From Candidatus Villigracilis propinquus (lineage in GTDB: Bacteria; Chloroflexota; Anaerolineae; Anaerolineales; Villigracilaceae): a stretch of DNA of 64,000 nucleotides. A model generated the notes under the pieces. That model searched no databases. It saw only the letters and a list, made by a program, of their open reading frames with translations, and had not been told where the DNA came from. Below, piece by piece: positions 17,516 through 25,894 of the stretch (the stretch's first letter is position 1; each line of letters begins with the position of its first letter). The stretch is from positions 62,001-126,000 of the forward strand of contig JADKDM010000008.1 of the NCBI GenBank assembly GCA_016714565.1, read 5' to 3'. The translations under genes were made by a program, and so were the position numbers.

Positions 17516-17614
17516 AGACCTGACAGGTTTCACCGTGACGCGAGTCCATCGCAACCCATGCGCGGACATGAGACTCCGAGCGCAAGACTTTCGCGGAAAC
17601 CTGTCAGGTCTTTT
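17516..17614. repeat. REP-like element copy 3
   Basis: Same terminal inverted repeats and core as copies 1 and 2. It lies between tail copies D and E, about 640 bases from the RAYT gene. Confidence 0.8.
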
Positions 17615-17719
17615 CACGAAAACGCCTCCGCCAGCAGACTCTCAAACAGCCCCTCCACCTGCCGCGTGGACTCGCCCATCCGCCCACGCAGCGACTCGAC
17701 CCGCGCCACCACGCTCGAA
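17614..17719 (-). repeat. Tail repeat copy E
   Basis: The minus-strand frame reads VVARVESLRGRMGE and continues STRQVEGLFESLLAEAFS, stop. The LFESLLAEAF ending resembles C-termini of type I restriction specificity (S) subunits; that identity is an inference. It follows the 86-residue gene at 17720-17980 in another frame. Confidence 0.55.
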
Positions 17720-17980
17720 CTAGAGTTTGAGCTGCCATTTAGAATTGCGCCATTGTGGGTCACTGAAATATGCCTCATTGTTCCATCCATAACATTCGTT
17801 ATCAGCATCAAATCTAGCAGCAATATCTAATCTTTCCAAATTGCCAGGGAAAATGTCACGCTTCAACGATGACGCCGCTGACAAATCAAAAGAAATTGTG
17901 ACATTCTTGATAGTTATGTTGTCTCCAGAAATTGCGATGGGAGCAACTGGCTCTGGTGAGCCGTTCCAACGTCCAGCCAT
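17720..17980 (-). CDS. Hypothetical small island protein
   Basis: 86 residues from the ATG at 17980 (MAGRWNGSPEP). Mixed beta-rich sequence with VTISFDLSAASSLKRDIFP, ARFDADNECYGWNN and a C-terminal WRNSKWQLKL. No signal peptide or membrane segment. I do not recognise a named family. It is a stand-alone gene between the hsdR remnant and tail copy E, all on the minus strand. Confidence 0.5.
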   Translation of the reverse strand: MAGRWNGSPEPVAPIAISGDNITIKNVTISFDLSAASSLKRDIFPGNLERLDIAARFDADNECYGWNNEAYFSDPQWRNSKWQLKL

Positions 17981-18022
17981 GAACAAAAACCTTTTGAACC
18001 CTTGTGGTTGCGGTCGACCAAC

Positions 18023-18265
18023 TCACCAAAGTAACTCAAACACCCTCACGACCACGACACCTTTCTTGGCTTCCACCACCGCCAACACTTCCCCATTTTC
18101 GCGATACAAACAATAATCACTAACCCCATTCCACGGTTCGGCATCGTACCCATCCACGGGAATTTCGATCTTCACCTTGGAATGGTCGCGCAAATACCAA
18201 CCCGCGTGTTCCAACTGCGGATCGATCATTTCCTTGCGAGTTTGAGCTTCATTTACCCTGCGCAA
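18023..18265 (-). pseudogene. Type I restriction enzyme R subunit (HsdR), N-terminal fragment
   Basis: 80 residues from a TTG start at 18265 with a strong GAGGTGG site just upstream. VNEAQTRKEMIDPQLEHAGW, DYCLYRENGEVLAVVEAKK and YDAEPWNGVS match the very beginning of HsdR proteins (the HSDR_N nuclease domain; the VEAK lysine belongs to the PD-(D/E)xK site). A full HsdR is about 900-1000 residues, so all motor domains are missing and the frame ends in unrelated residues (VVVVRVFELLW). It is a clear truncation at the right edge of the repeat array. Confidence 0.75.
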
Positions 18266-18453
18266 TTACCACCTCTAAGCGAGCAGTCATTGATGCTTTG
18301 TTTGAGATTTAGCGGTTTTTACCCCGCTTTCGTCTGATTATACGACATCATTTTCCACTTTTAAAGACACAGCTTCACTTATTGTAGAGTTCGCTAAATT
18401 TTCAAATATAGTCACGCAAGAAGGGTCTATGTGCCACAACAAATATGCAGGGT

Positions 18454-19299
18454 TTATCTTTTACCAGCAATGATCCCGATCCATTCGCTATTAGGAGAAT
18501 ATTGATTTCCTGTCAGATCGCTCCACAAACTTTCGACAGAAAATCCACCCTGCGCCAATTCCTCAGTGATCGTTTCAGGGGTGTAGTCTTGAAACCAATT
18601 TCGGTAGACGGAGACTTTCTCATTTCCCTCAATGACTGTGTATTGATCCAGCCAAATAGATCGTTCCGGATAATCGAAACCTTCTTCCAATACAAGGTGT
18701 GGACCCGGTTTCCAGAATCCATTTTCTGCCGCGTACCAGCGGTTTTTATTTCCATGTTTTCTACGATGTTCACGGGTGGTCACATCCAGAACAAACCTGC
18801 CTCCTGGCTTAAGCGCACGGCGGACACTCTTCAAGAGCATTGAGCGCTGCTGCGGGTTAAGCGGACAGAAGTCGCCAAAGATCAAAAAAACTGCATCGTA
18901 TAGATTCTCGTCATCCAATTCAAGATAGTTTTGATAGCGGTAATTGATCCGCAGGTTATTTTCACTTGCATATCGTCTGGCGTACTCAATGGAGTTGCGT
19001 GAATAATCCACACCTGTCACTTGCAAGGCGGCGCGCGCAAAACGGGAGGCATACAAACCAGGTCCACAGCCCAGATCCAAAACTGCATCATTCGTTTTCA
19101 ATGCAAGCGTCTCCATGATCCACCGTACGGAACGGTCTATCGTTTCAGAAGTACGGCTGGCAGCATCAGTATTTGGGTCAAGATGCACCGTCAACATTTG
19201 AGTTGATATGTGCGGATCGTTCCAAAACAATGGCTCACCCGGCGTAAAAGGCAGAGGCTTTTGTTGAAATTCAATTAGTTTTGAAAGAATATTGTCCAT
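18454..19299 (-). CDS. Class I SAM-dependent methyltransferase
   Basis: 281 residues. The SAM motif is VLDLGCGPG, with VDYSRNSIEYAR as the acidic post-II region and ALKPGGRFVLDV as motif III-like. The family is the general Methyltransf_25/ubiE-like group; the substrate is unknown. Two starts compete: a GTG at 19305 with GGGGAG upstream, and the ATG at 19299 lying exactly 6 bases after TAAAAT on the minus strand, the leaderless pattern seen elsewhere in the window. I prefer 19299. A 3' remnant of a paralogue lies at 14996-15060. Confidence 0.8.
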   Translation of the reverse strand: MDNILSKLIEFQQKPLPFTPGEPLFWNDPHISTQMLTVHLDPNTDAASRTSETIDRSVRWIMETLALKTNDAVLDLGCGPGLYASRFARAALQVTGVDYSRNSIEYARRYASENNLRINYRYQNYLELDDENLYDAVFLIFGDFCPLNPQQRSMLLKSVRRALKPGGRFVLDVTTREHRRKHGNKNRWYAAENGFWKPGPHLVLEEGFDYPERSIWLDQYTVIEGNEKVSVYRNWFQDYTPETITEELAQGGFSVESLWSDLTGNQYSPNSEWIGIIAGKR

Positions 19300-19305
19300 G
19301 CCCAC

Positions 19306-19311
19306 ATTTTA
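19306..19311 (-). promoter_or_regulatory. -10 box of a probable leaderless promoter (methyltransferase)
   Basis: TAAAAT on the minus strand, six bases before the ATG at 19299. Confidence 0.45.
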
Positions 19312-19341
19312 CTCCCCAATTTAATCCCAAAAATAAGAACG

Positions 19342-19812
19342 CCTCAGGCTGGTCTATAAGCCGCATTCTGTCCAGCGGACGCCCTTTCGGGCAGCCGCCT
19401 GTGCAGTCATCTCTCTGGGCGACGTGTCACCACATCGCTCGGTGCAGCCTACCCGGGACTGGCCTTTCCCACAAGAGGGAAAGGCACATGCGAAGACGAG
19501 CCGTCTCCCATCGTCCACAGACGATTTCGTCCCTGCTTGGCCTTGCTCCCGGCGGGGGTTACCTGGCCACACGCATTACTGCGCGCGCCGGTGGTCTCTT
19601 ACACCACCTTTTCACCATCACCCTCATCCCAAAGGGTGGAGGGCTGTTTGTTTCTGTGGCCCTTATCCGGCAGGTTACGCCTTTCAGCGTGTTCCCATCC
19701 ACAAGGGATGAGATTTCCCCGCCCCGGGTGCTATCCGACGCCGTGCTCTATGGAGTGCGGACTTTCCTCGATCCCGACAACGCAGGACCGCGACTGCCCG
19801 ACCAACCTGAGG
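19342..19812 (-). ncRNA. rnpB: RNase P RNA (bacterial type)
   Basis: On the minus strand the 5' end CCTCAGGTTGGTC pairs with the 3' end GACCAGCCTGAGG to form P1. The hallmark GAGGAAAGTCCGCACTCC follows P1 and P2, with GATAAGGGCCACAGAAAC in the core, and the conserved ACAGAATGCGGCTTATAG precedes the 3' arm. It is the catalytic RNA that matures tRNA 5' ends. The length (about 470 nt) is above that of most type A RNAs, implying enlarged peripheral helices. ORFs overlapping it are spurious. Confidence 0.95.
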
Positions 19813-19926
19813 AAATGTATGATACACGCAAGGTAGAAGGCGGTCAACATCCCAAAGGTGGACATTTCGGGAAAAGACATTAAAATAGAGAGGCGTTTAT
19901 CAATCAAGCTTTAAAGAGGAATTATC

Positions 19927-21078
19927 TTGAGCAACCTGCCCGGCAAGTTTGTGATCGGTCTAACTGGAAACATCGCCACTGGAAAAAGCGTGGTGCGCCG
20001 CATGCTGGAACATTTGGGCGCCTACACCATTGACGCAGATGCTCTTTCGCATCGCACGTATGCTAAAGGCGCGCCGGGGTATCAGCAGGTGATCGATAAA
20101 TTTGGCAGGTGGCTGGTCAATAAGGATGGCGAGATCGACCGCAAGAAGCTGGGCAATCTCGTCTTCTCAGATGCCGAAGCAATGAAACAGCTTGAGGCCA
20201 TTGTCCACCCACTCGTGCGTCAGGCAACGGAAATCCTCACAAAACGCGCATCCCAGCCGGTGATCGTCATTGAAGCGATCAAACTACTGGAAGGCGAATT
20301 GCGAATGGTTTGTAATTCCATCTGGGTGACGAACGCGCCGGAAGAGGTTCAGGTAGAACGGTTAATCCGCAAGCGCGGCATGAATCGAGAACAGGCGCTG
20401 GAGCGCATCCACATGCAGTCGGCGCAAAGCGCAAAAGTTGCGGTTGCGAACATCGTCATTACGAACACCGGCTCCTACGATGACTTATGGAAACAGGTCA
20501 GCGAGGCGTGGAAGGAAATTGTCCCCGGCGCGAGTGAGGCGGCTACCGAAACTGCCGTTATCAAAAAACCTGCAATTCCCACCGGTGAATTTACCGTCAA
20601 GCGCGGAAAGCCAAAACACTCCTCGTCTATAGCAGAGTTGATCACACGTCTGAGCAAAGGCCAGCGCAAGATGACCGTCAGCGATGTGATGGAAAGTTTT
20701 GGTGACAAAGCCTATATGGTTCTCGAACAGGATGGTCAGCTCGTGGGGTTGGCAGGCTGGCAGGTGGAAAATCTCGTGTCACGCACCAGCGACATTTTCC
20801 TCGAAGAACATGTGGATGTAAACAAAGCGCTTGAAACTCTGATAAAAGAAGTGGAAAGCGCCTCTGGTGAACTACAAAGTGAAGCGTCGCTTGTTTTCAC
20901 AATGAGCGGACTTTCAGCACAGGAAGAAATCTGGAAACAACTCGGCTACGAACGCCGCACGCCGGAAACCCTCGGCGTGCAAGCCTGGCAGGATGCCGCA
21001 ACCGAATCCATTCAAATAGGAAGCAGCGCACTCTTCTTTAAACAATTGCGCCAGGACCGTGTCCTGCGCCCCATTTAG
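19927..21078 (+). CDS. coaE: Dephospho-CoA kinase with C-terminal extension
   Basis: 383 residues from a TTG start with GAGG 7 bases upstream. Residues 1-205 are CoaE: P-loop GLTGNIATGKS, DADALSH, KKLGNLVF, VHPLVRQ, and the lid RLIRKRGMNREQALERI. It catalyses the last step of CoA synthesis, phosphorylating dephospho-CoA. Residues about 220-383 are additional, since usual CoaE has about 200 residues. They have a GNAT-like look (YMVLEQDGQLVGLAGWQVENL then a C-terminal LGYERRTPETL), though no clear acetyl-CoA loop can be seen. Confidence 0.88.
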   Translation: MSNLPGKFVIGLTGNIATGKSVVRRMLEHLGAYTIDADALSHRTYAKGAPGYQQVIDKFGRWLVNKDGEIDRKKLGNLVFSDAEAMKQLEAIVHPLVRQATEILTKRASQPVIVIEAIKLLEGELRMVCNSIWVTNAPEEVQVERLIRKRGMNREQALERIHMQSAQSAKVAVANIVITNTGSYDDLWKQVSEAWKEIVPGASEAATETAVIKKPAIPTGEFTVKRGKPKHSSSIAELITRLSKGQRKMTVSDVMESFGDKAYMVLEQDGQLVGLAGWQVENLVSRTSDIFLEEHVDVNKALETLIKEVESASGELQSEASLVFTMSGLSAQEEIWKQLGYERRTPETLGVQAWQDAATESIQIGSSALFFKQLRQDRVLRPI

Positions 21079-21079
21079 G

Positions 21080-21151
21080 AATTAGAAAATAGGTAATTAG
21101 GAATTGGGATTGCCTGTGCCCCTATTTCCTACTTCACTTATTCCCTAATTA
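21080..21151. repeat. AATTAG-type palindromic repeat upstream of cdaA
   Basis: AGAAAATAGGTAATTAGGAA and its approximate reverse (CCTATTTCCTACTT, ATTCCCTAATTACC) form a long imperfect hairpin between coaE and cdaA. A stylistically similar run occurs at about 51066-51090. Confidence 0.5.
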
Positions 21152-21157
21152 CCAATC

Positions 21158-22030
21158 GTGACTGAATTTCTCAACAACCTCTTTTTTATTTTTCAACGAA
21201 TCAGCTGGCTGAGCGTCTTCGACATCATGCTCGTCACGCTGATTTTCTTTGGCTTGCTATATTCCCTGCGCGATACACAGGCCATGGCCTTGCTGCGCGG
21301 GATGATCCTGCTGGTCGTGGCGCTCATCCTGCTCACCAGCCTTGTGGACCTGCCCGCATTTTCCTGGTTTGCACAGAATTCCCTGCCTGCTTTGTTGCTT
21401 TCGCTGCCAGTGATCTTCGCCCCTGAGATTCGGCGGACTCTGGAGCGCCTCGGTCGGGCCGGGACCGTTTGGCCTGTTACCGTTAAATCAACAGACGTGG
21501 CGCTGGAGCAGACCATCCACGCGGTGGCGATGGCCACGGCGAGGTTATCCGCCCGCCAGCATGGAGCGTTGATCATCCTGCAAAGACTGGATAATCTCGA
21601 CGAGCTGGCTCAAACCGGCGTGCAATTGAATGCCCGCTTAACACCTGAGTTATTGTTGCAGATCTTTTATCCGAACACCCCCCTGCATGACGGCGGCGTC
21701 ATCGTTGTCAATTCGCAGATCGTGGCGGCGGCTTGTGTGCTGCCGCTTTCTGCCAGTGGAATTTTGAACCGCACCCCAGAACGGCAAATGGGCTTGCGTC
21801 ACCGTGCTGCATTAGGCACCTCAGAGACCAGTGACGCCATCGCGGTGGTCGTCTCAGAGGAGACTGGCGCAATATCCATTGCGCATGCAGGTAGAATGTT
21901 GCGCCGCCTCGATGCGGAAAGGCTGGAAAATATTTTGATCGCTTTCTTCCGCCCGAACGGCAGAGAATACAAGCCGAACTTTTTCGAAAAACTCCTACCC
22001 GGTTTGTTTCGCAGGAAAGAAGACAAATAA
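21158..22030 (+). CDS. cdaA: Diadenylate cyclase CdaA (c-di-AMP synthase)
   Basis: 290 residues from a GTG start. Three N-terminal membrane helices (about 1-80) are followed by the DAC domain with NTPLHDGGVIVVN (canonical HDGA motif, here DGG) and GLRHRAALG (RHR motif), plus VSEETGAISIA. It joins two ATP into c-di-AMP at the membrane. The downstream gene is the YbbR-domain regulator CdaR, overlapping by one base (TAATG), so the two are translationally coupled. Confidence 0.92.
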   Translation: MTEFLNNLFFIFQRISWLSVFDIMLVTLIFFGLLYSLRDTQAMALLRGMILLVVALILLTSLVDLPAFSWFAQNSLPALLLSLPVIFAPEIRRTLERLGRAGTVWPVTVKSTDVALEQTIHAVAMATARLSARQHGALIILQRLDNLDELAQTGVQLNARLTPELLLQIFYPNTPLHDGGVIVVNSQIVAAACVLPLSASGILNRTPERQMGLRHRAALGTSETSDAIAVVVSEETGAISIAHAGRMLRRLDAERLENILIAFFRPNGREYKPNFFEKLLPGLFRRKEDK

Positions 22031-23289
22031 TGCTGCGCTGGATCTCTCAAAACTATCGCACCTTTCTCTGGGCGTTTGCGCTGGCAATGGCGGTCTGGAT
22101 CTCCGCAGTCACTTCCGCAGACCCCGATGAAACCCGCGCGCTTTCCTCTTCCGTGCCATTGCAGATCATTGGGCAATCTCCAAACCTTGTTTTGAGCAAT
22201 GACATTCCCAAGGAAGTGGAAGTGATGCTGCGCGCGCCGCGTTCTGTGTGGAACTTGATCGAAGCAGACCCGCAGATCGTGCGTGCAATTTTGGATCTTT
22301 CGGGTTTAAGTTCAGGCGAGCATGAAGCTGAGCTGCAGATCCAGGTCAACGCGCGGCCGGTGCAGATCGTTTCCGTTGCGCCGAGTCTGGTCAAGTTCAC
22401 TTTGGAACCGCTCGTCTCTCAAACTCTGGATGTGGACTTAAGCCTGACGGGGGAAGCTGCCATCGGGTACCAGATCGGAGAATCAAGCATGGAGCCGGTA
22501 CAAGTTGTCGTGTCTGGCGCCCAGTCCCAGGTCCAGCAGGTGAAGCGCGCGCGGGTTTCCGTCAACCTGAGCGGCATCCGCGAGAATTTTGATCAAGCGC
22601 TGACCGTTGATGTTTTGGATGATAAAGGCCAAAAAGTGAATGGGGTTTCGATCTCCCCTGAATCGGTTCATGTGACATTACCAGTCAGCCAGCAGGGCGG
22701 GTATCGCGATGTGGCAGTAAAGGTTGCGATCATTGGGCGTGTTGCCAGCGGATACCGCCTCACCGATCTTTCGGTCTACCCTCCTGTCGTCACCATTTTT
22801 TCGGCAGATCCGCAGCTCGTGAATGCCCTGCCCGGCGTGGTGGAAACTGCCCCCCTCGATCTGCAAAACGCGCAGGATGACATCAACACCCGCCTTTCCA
22901 TTAATCTACCCGAAGGCGTTTCCATCATCGGCGAACAGACGGTTTTGATACAGGCCGGGGTATCCCCCATTGAAAGTAGTGTTACACTGGCTGGAGAAAA
23001 GATCGAGATCGTGAGCCTGGAGAACGGGTTGACCGCAGAGGTATCCCCCACTACAGTTGATGTTATCATCTCTGGCCCGCTGTCTCTACTGGATTCACTC
23101 ACCCGCCAGGGTGTGCGCGCCACCGTGGATCTAACAGGGCTGCCCGCTGGCACATACCAGATCACTCCAAGTGTGGAGATTTTGATCGCGGACGTCATTG
23201 TTGAGTCGATCCTGCCGAATACGGTGGAAGTGATCATCACTCCCATTCGGTCCACTTCAATGACGCCATCACCGGTGCCCACACCATAA
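22030..23289 (+). CDS. cdaR: YbbR-domain protein CdaR, regulator of CdaA
   Basis: 419 residues. One N-terminal membrane helix (about 12-30, FLWAFALAMAVWISAVTS) anchors a long extracytoplasmic part with about four YbbR repeats; each shows a PxxVxVxxxGP/A-like strand pattern. CdaR binds CdaA and tunes c-di-AMP output in Firmicutes; the same role is inferred here from the 1-base overlap with cdaA. The C-terminus is Thr/Pro-rich. Confidence 0.87.
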   Translation: MLRWISQNYRTFLWAFALAMAVWISAVTSADPDETRALSSSVPLQIIGQSPNLVLSNDIPKEVEVMLRAPRSVWNLIEADPQIVRAILDLSGLSSGEHEAELQIQVNARPVQIVSVAPSLVKFTLEPLVSQTLDVDLSLTGEAAIGYQIGESSMEPVQVVVSGAQSQVQQVKRARVSVNLSGIRENFDQALTVDVLDDKGQKVNGVSISPESVHVTLPVSQQGGYRDVAVKVAIIGRVASGYRLTDLSVYPPVVTIFSADPQLVNALPGVVETAPLDLQNAQDDINTRLSINLPEGVSIIGEQTVLIQAGVSPIESSVTLAGEKIEIVSLENGLTAEVSPTTVDVIISGPLSLLDSLTRQGVRATVDLTGLPAGTYQITPSVEILIADVIVESILPNTVEVIITPIRSTSMTPSPVPTP

Positions 23290-23314
23290 TCAAGAAATTG
23301 GAAGTATAGAAATC

Positions 23315-24679
23315 ATGAAACCTGTTGTAGCTTTAGTAGGCAGACCCAACGTCGGCAAATCAACTTTATTCAATCGTCTTGCTGGCGAACGCCTTGCCAT
23401 TGTGGATGATACCCCCGGCACTACGCGTGACCGTTTATTTGGCGAATCGGAATGGAACGGACGCGCGTTCAGCATTGTGGATACCGGCGGCATTGACCCG
23501 ACCCACGGCGGGAAGACTCCGCTCTCCACTGGTTCAGTGGATTTCATTGATGATATCCGCAGGCAGGCGCAAGTTGCCATTCAGGAAGCGGATGCGGTGC
23601 TCTTCGTCAATGACGGTGAAACTGGCGTGACCGAGCCCGACCGCGAAGTGGCAACGATCCTGCGCCGCTCGCAGAAGAAACTGCCCGATGGAACTTTTTG
23701 GCCGCCGATCTTTTTGGTAGTCAACAAATGCGAATCAAGAGAGAGGCGCGAACAATCTTCCGAGTTTTACGAACTCGGGCTGGGCGAACCGTTCGCAATC
23801 TCTGCCATTCACGGCACCAGCACAGGTGATCTGCTCGATGCGCTCGTCGCGTCCTTCCCCGAACAAAAAGAGGATGAGATCGATGACAGCATCAAGATCG
23901 CTTTGGTCGGCAAGCCCAACGCGGGAAAATCCAGCTTATTGAACAAACTGGTCGGCGTGGAACGTGTGATCGTCAGCCCGATCGCAGGGACTACCCGCGA
24001 CTCGATAGACACGAAAATTGATTTTGATGGGGTTGAGGTCACACTCATCGACACAGCTGGCATCCGTCGGCGCGGAAAGATCGAGCATGGCGTGGAGCAA
24101 TACAGCGTGCTGCGTTCCTTCAAATCCATCGAGCGCGCAGACGTCGCCCTGTTAATGATCGATGCGACCACAGGCATCACATCACAAGACGCTCACATTG
24201 CAGGCTTCATCCTTGATGAGTGGAAATCCTGCGTGGTGTTAGTGAACAAATGGGATGCCATCGAAAAAGACGGCGAAACCATGGATGCCTTCACGGCAAA
24301 GATCCGTCAGGACTTGAATTTCATGGATTATGTACCGATCCTGTACATCTCAGCAAAGACTGGCCAGCGCGTGGACCAGGTGATGCCGATGGCATTGCAG
24401 GTGCAGGAGGAACGCCTCGCGCGTCTGACGACTTCCACCATCAACGAGATCATTCACAAGGCGCAGGATGCTCATCCGCATCCATCCCACGCGGGACGTG
24501 CGCTCAAGATGTTCTACGGCACGCAAGTCCGCAGCGACCCGCCGACGTTTATGATCTACGTCAACGAGCCGAGCCTTATGCACTTCTCTTACATTCGGTA
24601 TCTTGAAAATCAGATCCGCATGGAATACAGTTTCCTCGGCACGCCCATCCGCATCATTACCAAGGGCCGTAGGGAATAA
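23315..24679 (+). CDS. der: Ribosome biogenesis GTPase Der (EngA)
   Basis: 454 residues with the two tandem G domains unique to Der: GRPNVGKS and DTGGID in the first, GKPNAGKS, DTAGIRRRGK and NKWD in the second, and a KH-like C-terminal domain. It acts in 50S subunit assembly. The start ATG follows GAAGTATAGAAATC without a strong ribosome site. It lies 25 bases after cdaR and is ended by a strong terminator. Confidence 0.95.
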   Translation: MKPVVALVGRPNVGKSTLFNRLAGERLAIVDDTPGTTRDRLFGESEWNGRAFSIVDTGGIDPTHGGKTPLSTGSVDFIDDIRRQAQVAIQEADAVLFVNDGETGVTEPDREVATILRRSQKKLPDGTFWPPIFLVVNKCESRERREQSSEFYELGLGEPFAISAIHGTSTGDLLDALVASFPEQKEDEIDDSIKIALVGKPNAGKSSLLNKLVGVERVIVSPIAGTTRDSIDTKIDFDGVEVTLIDTAGIRRRGKIEHGVEQYSVLRSFKSIERADVALLMIDATTGITSQDAHIAGFILDEWKSCVVLVNKWDAIEKDGETMDAFTAKIRQDLNFMDYVPILYISAKTGQRVDQVMPMALQVQEERLARLTTSTINEIIHKAQDAHPHPSHAGRALKMFYGTQVRSDPPTFMIYVNEPSLMHFSYIRYLENQIRMEYSFLGTPIRIITKGRRE

Positions 24680-24687
24680 AATCAGCA

Positions 24688-24724
24688 GACCCTAAAGGTT
24701 TTAAAAACCTTTAGGGTCTTTTTC
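24688..24724 (+). terminator. Terminator after der
   Basis: GACCCTAAAGGTTTT pairs with AAAACCTTTAGGGTC and is followed by TTTTT. Confidence 0.85.
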
Positions 24725-24740
24725 AATAGGTGAATATTAA

Positions 24741-25124
24741 ATGAAAAAGAAAATCATCCTCATCATCGGCGATATCATCTTCCTGGCCATTCTCACTATC
24801 ATCGGCTTTGCCACGCATGGTGAAACTGGCTTTTCCTTTCTTCCGCGCATGGGAGTCATTTGGCTTCCCATGCTCTTCGGCTGGTTCGTACTCTCTCCCT
24901 GGATCGGGTTATCTGACGAACAAGTTATCGCAAATCCAAAAAATCTCTGGCGCATCATTCTTGTGATGCTCTTCGTTGCTCCGCTGGCAGCCACTGTACG
25001 AGCGGCATTCCTGGGCGCTGCGATGCTTCCACTTTTCCCGCTCATCCTCGGCGGGAGCAATGCCATCGGCATGATGGTCTGGAGATGGATCTATATTTTG
25101 ATCGCAAGGCGAGTCACAAAATAA
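24741..25124 (+). CDS. DUF3054 family membrane protein
   Basis: 127 residues, four hydrophobic helices (about 5-22, 33-52, 70-92, 98-120). The GDIIFLAILTIIGFATHG start, the LPMLFGWF segment and the conserved RAAFLG fit DUF3054. The function is unknown. It is monocistronic between two terminators. Confidence 0.75.
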   Translation: MKKKIILIIGDIIFLAILTIIGFATHGETGFSFLPRMGVIWLPMLFGWFVLSPWIGLSDEQVIANPKNLWRIILVMLFVAPLAATVRAAFLGAAMLPLFPLILGGSNAIGMMVWRWIYILIARRVTK

Positions 25125-25166
25125 CGGTCGGCCATCTCCATCTTTTGCACCTGTCAATTATTCAAC

Positions 25167-25207
25167 AAAAGCCTTTGCCGCGAGAATTTGGGCAAAGGCT
25201 TTTATTT
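25167..25207 (+). terminator. Terminator after the DUF3054 gene
   Basis: AAAAGCCTTTGCC pairs with GGCAAAGGCTTTTATTTT. Confidence 0.8.
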
Positions 25208-25273
25208 TAGGATTTTGAGCAGTCAGTTACTTTTGGGGCATCGCCAAAAAATAATCTTCCAACAGTTAGCGGG

Positions 25274-25279
25274 TAAAAT
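25274..25279 (+). promoter_or_regulatory. -10 box of a leaderless promoter (sigma factor)
   Basis: TAAAAT six bases before the ATG at 25286, with no ribosome site in between. Confidence 0.55.
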
Positions 25280-25285
25280 ATCACT

Positions 25286-25894
25286 ATGGACGAAACCTCG
25301 CTCATCCAATCCGCACAAAACGGCGACCTTGATTCGTTTAATACTTTGATCCTACATTTTCAGGACACTGTATTCAACACCGCCCTCCGCATCCTCGGAG
25401 ATGAAGACCTCGCACAGGACGCTGCGCAGGAAGCATTCATCTCCGCCTTCCGCAGCATATCCACGTTTCGCGGCGGCTCCTTCAAGGCGTGGCTCATGCG
25501 CACCGTCACCAATGCCTGCTACGACGAACTGCGCCGCCAAAAGCGCCGCCCCACCACCCCGCTCGAACCTGAAACCAGCGATGGCGAGGAAATGGATTCA
25601 CCCAAGTGGCTGGCCGACCCGAACATGACTCCCGCCGAACAATCTGAAGCCGATGAACTCGAACATGCCATTCAGCATTGTCTGAATGCCCTGCCCACCG
25701 ATTTCCGCACCGTAGTTGTGCTCGCCGATATTCAAGGCATGGACTACAGCGAAGTCGCCACCGCATCCAAAGTCCCGCTTGGCACCATCAAGAGCCGTCT
25801 TGCGCGCGCGCGTTTGCGTTTGCGTGAGTGTCTGCGCGGCTTTGAGGAACTTTTGCCCGCTTCATTCCGTCTTGAAGGGGAAAGTATCCAATGA
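25286..25894 (+). CDS. ECF-type RNA polymerase sigma factor
   Basis: 202 residues with region 2 (DEDLAQDAAQEAFISAFRSISTFRG, FKAWLMRTVTNACYDELRRQKRR) and region 4 (LPTDFRTVVVLADIQGMDYSEVA, PLGTIKSRLARARLRLRECL). It directs RNA polymerase to a small regulon. Its stop overlaps the ATG of the anti-sigma gene (ATGA), the standard coupling for such pairs. The inducing signal cannot be read from the sequence. Confidence 0.93.
   Translation: MDETSLIQSAQNGDLDSFNTLILHFQDTVFNTALRILGDEDLAQDAAQEAFISAFRSISTFRGGSFKAWLMRTVTNACYDELRRQKRRPTTPLEPETSDGEEMDSPKWLADPNMTPAEQSEADELEHAIQHCLNALPTDFRTVVVLADIQGMDYSEVATASKVPLGTIKSRLARARLRLRECLRGFEELLPASFRLEGESIQ

Noticed and set aside
19281..19883. Plus-strand ORF of 200 codons across the rnpB region
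   Set aside because: It runs antisense to clear RNase P RNA landmarks and has low-complexity, non-protein-like composition.
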